This document shows positions 5,322 to 6,155 of a DNA stretch of 6,155 bases, piece by piece. Each line of letters starts with the position of its first letter. The stretch's first letter is position 1. Where the stretch lies: NCBI RefSeq assembly GCF_964259225.1, contig NZ_CAXVKN010000098.1; one strand, written 5' to 3'. Both the position numbers and the translations under genes were made by a program. This DNA comes from Catenibacterium mitsuoka_A (GTDB lineage: Bacteria > Bacillota_I > Bacilli_A > Erysipelotrichales > Coprobacillaceae). The notes under the pieces are model-generated. The model was not told the DNA's origin. It did not search any database and saw only the letters and a program-made list of their open reading frames with translations.

Positions 5322-6155
5322 TCAACTACATAAATCAATATGATCTGTCATAATACCCCATATAAAGCATGCAAGTTCTCTTGCGATAGCTGTTTTAGCT
5401 ACATTATATTTTTTACCTCGCAAAATCATTCGATAGTATTTTCTTCTCAATCTTTCATTGGCTTTATCCGCATATGCTACTACTTCACTGCTGCATTTTT
5501 CCTGTCTTGATTTCAAATCTTTTGATTTAAATCCTACTCTTCCTCGTGTATAACCTTGTGCTGCTTCAACCAGTAATCTTCTTAAGTGATTATTCCCTGC
5601 TTTGGTGATTCCAAGCTTCTTTTCATGACCTCCTGATGAGTCATCTCCAGGAATCAAGCCTAAATATGCCGAATACATGTTTCCTTTTTTAAAACGATTG
5701 AAATCACTTGTTTCCACGATTAAAGATAGTGCAGTATGCGTTTTAATGCCAATCAAACATTGCAGCTGTTGCACTTTTTCTACATATTCTTCTTTTAATG
5801 ATATTTCTTCAATTTGTCTGTCTAAAGTCTCTACACGATCGCATAGATGATTATATTCAATCATATATTCTTTCAATGTATCTTGAAGTAATGGTTCACT
5901 AAAAGAAACTGTATTTATCCAATCAATATGTTTTCTTGTCCAGTAACTTTTTCCTTCGAATTGTTTACCATTGCGTGTCAAAAACGCAATTATTTGTTGC
6001 TTAATGCTTTTTAAGTTTTCTTTTATATCATCTCTCATACGAATAAACTCTTTTACTGAATTGTCAAGTTCGGTAGGGACATGTACGGCAGAATATCCAC
6101 CATAAGCCAAACATTCTGCAATCATCTTGGCATCACGATAATCGTTCTTAAGTTT
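5322..6155 (-). CDS. IS110-family transposase (bridge-RNA-guided recombinase), N-terminus cut by window edge
   Basis: IS110/IS1111 transposases combine a RuvC-like DEDD domain with a C-terminal Transposase_20 (IS116/IS110/IS902) domain bearing a catalytic serine, and are guided by a bridge RNA. The frame stays open from the stop TGA at 5322-5324 to the window edge, giving 277 residues. An ATG at 6125 is internal: the ten codons before it read KLKNDYRDAK, the conserved segment holding the last two Asp of the DEDD tetrad (Asp5 and Asp8 of this fragment). A coiled-coil-like helical region covers about 40-130. The C-terminal domain shows LIGIKTHTALSL, then YLGLIPGDDSSGG with the Ser173-Ser174 pair, then GITKAGNNHLRRLLVEAA (182-199). 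About 100 N-terminal residues with the first Asp and the Glu lie beyond the edge. The visible part has no frame break, so the gene may be functional. Whether it belongs to the IS110 or IS1111 subgroup cannot be settled here. Confidence 0.93.
   Translation of the reverse strand, partial: KLKNDYRDAKMIAECLAYGGYSAVHVPTELDNSVKEFIRMRDDIKENLKSIKQQIIAFLTRNGKQFEGKSYWTRKHIDWINTVSFSEPLLQDTLKEYMIEYNHLCDRVETLDRQIEEISLKEEYVEKVQQLQCLIGIKTHTALSLIVETSDFNRFKKGNMYSAYLGLIPGDDSSGGHEKKLGITKAGNNHLRRLLVEAAQGYTRGRVGFKSKDLKSRQEKCSSEVVAYADKANERLRRKYYRMILRGKKYNVAKTAIARELACFIWGIMTDHIDLCS

Larger units (their letters stand above)
5039..6155 (-). mobile_element. Partial IS110-family insertion sequence (downstream end uncertain)
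   Basis: This comprises the transposase gene plus its downstream noncoding region of up to about 360 bp with three inverted-repeat structures. The upstream end is outside the window. IS110-family elements usually lack clear terminal inverted repeats and make no or minimal target duplication, so the downstream boundary cannot be read directly. I placed it at the edge of the branched structure as a minimum; it could lie anywhere between there and the tnpB left-end hairpin. Confidence 0.45.

Overview
The window comes from a low-GC Bacillota genome, most likely a gut Firmicute of the Erysipelotrichia type. That guess rests on AT-rich codon use, the style of the ABC exporter and the mobile elements; nothing here fixes the species. 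All recognisable genes lie on the minus strand, so the biological order runs from high to low coordinates: a partial IS110-family transposase (6155-5322), a noncoding stretch rich in inverted repeats (5321-4840), a TnpB gene of the IS200/IS605 superfamily (4839-3676), a structured right-end region (3675-3482), a 1039-residue ABC transporter with fused ATPase and permease (3481-362), and a small, apparently frameshifted membrane-protein gene (353-104) that ends in a terminator-like hairpin.

The accessory half (about 3482-6155) holds two mobile elements side by side. Both belong to families now known to use RNA guides. TnpB is an omega-RNA-guided nuclease whose guide RNA comes from the transposon right end. 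IS110/IS1111 transposases are DEDD/Ser recombinases steered by a bridge RNA (seekRNA) encoded in a noncoding end of the element. TnpB keeps all three RuvC acidic residues and its zinc finger. The IS110 protein keeps the DxxD half of its tetrad and the Ser-Ser-Gly-Gly motif; its N-terminus lies outside the window. Downstream of the IS110 gene there are about 360 bp without a gene, carrying three nested or long inverted repeats, a good candidate location for a bridge RNA. The boundary between the two elements cannot be set from sequence alone.

The chromosomal-looking half (1-3481) is a MacB-like exporter gene followed 8 bp later by a small gene. The small gene reads as one coherent membrane protein only if two -1 frame changes are allowed. 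The TnpB element's right end sits immediately upstream of the transporter start, which has no clear Shine-Dalgarno sequence or promoter of its own. The transporter may therefore depend on transcription through the element, and the TnpB guide may be read from the transporter leader or its first codons.
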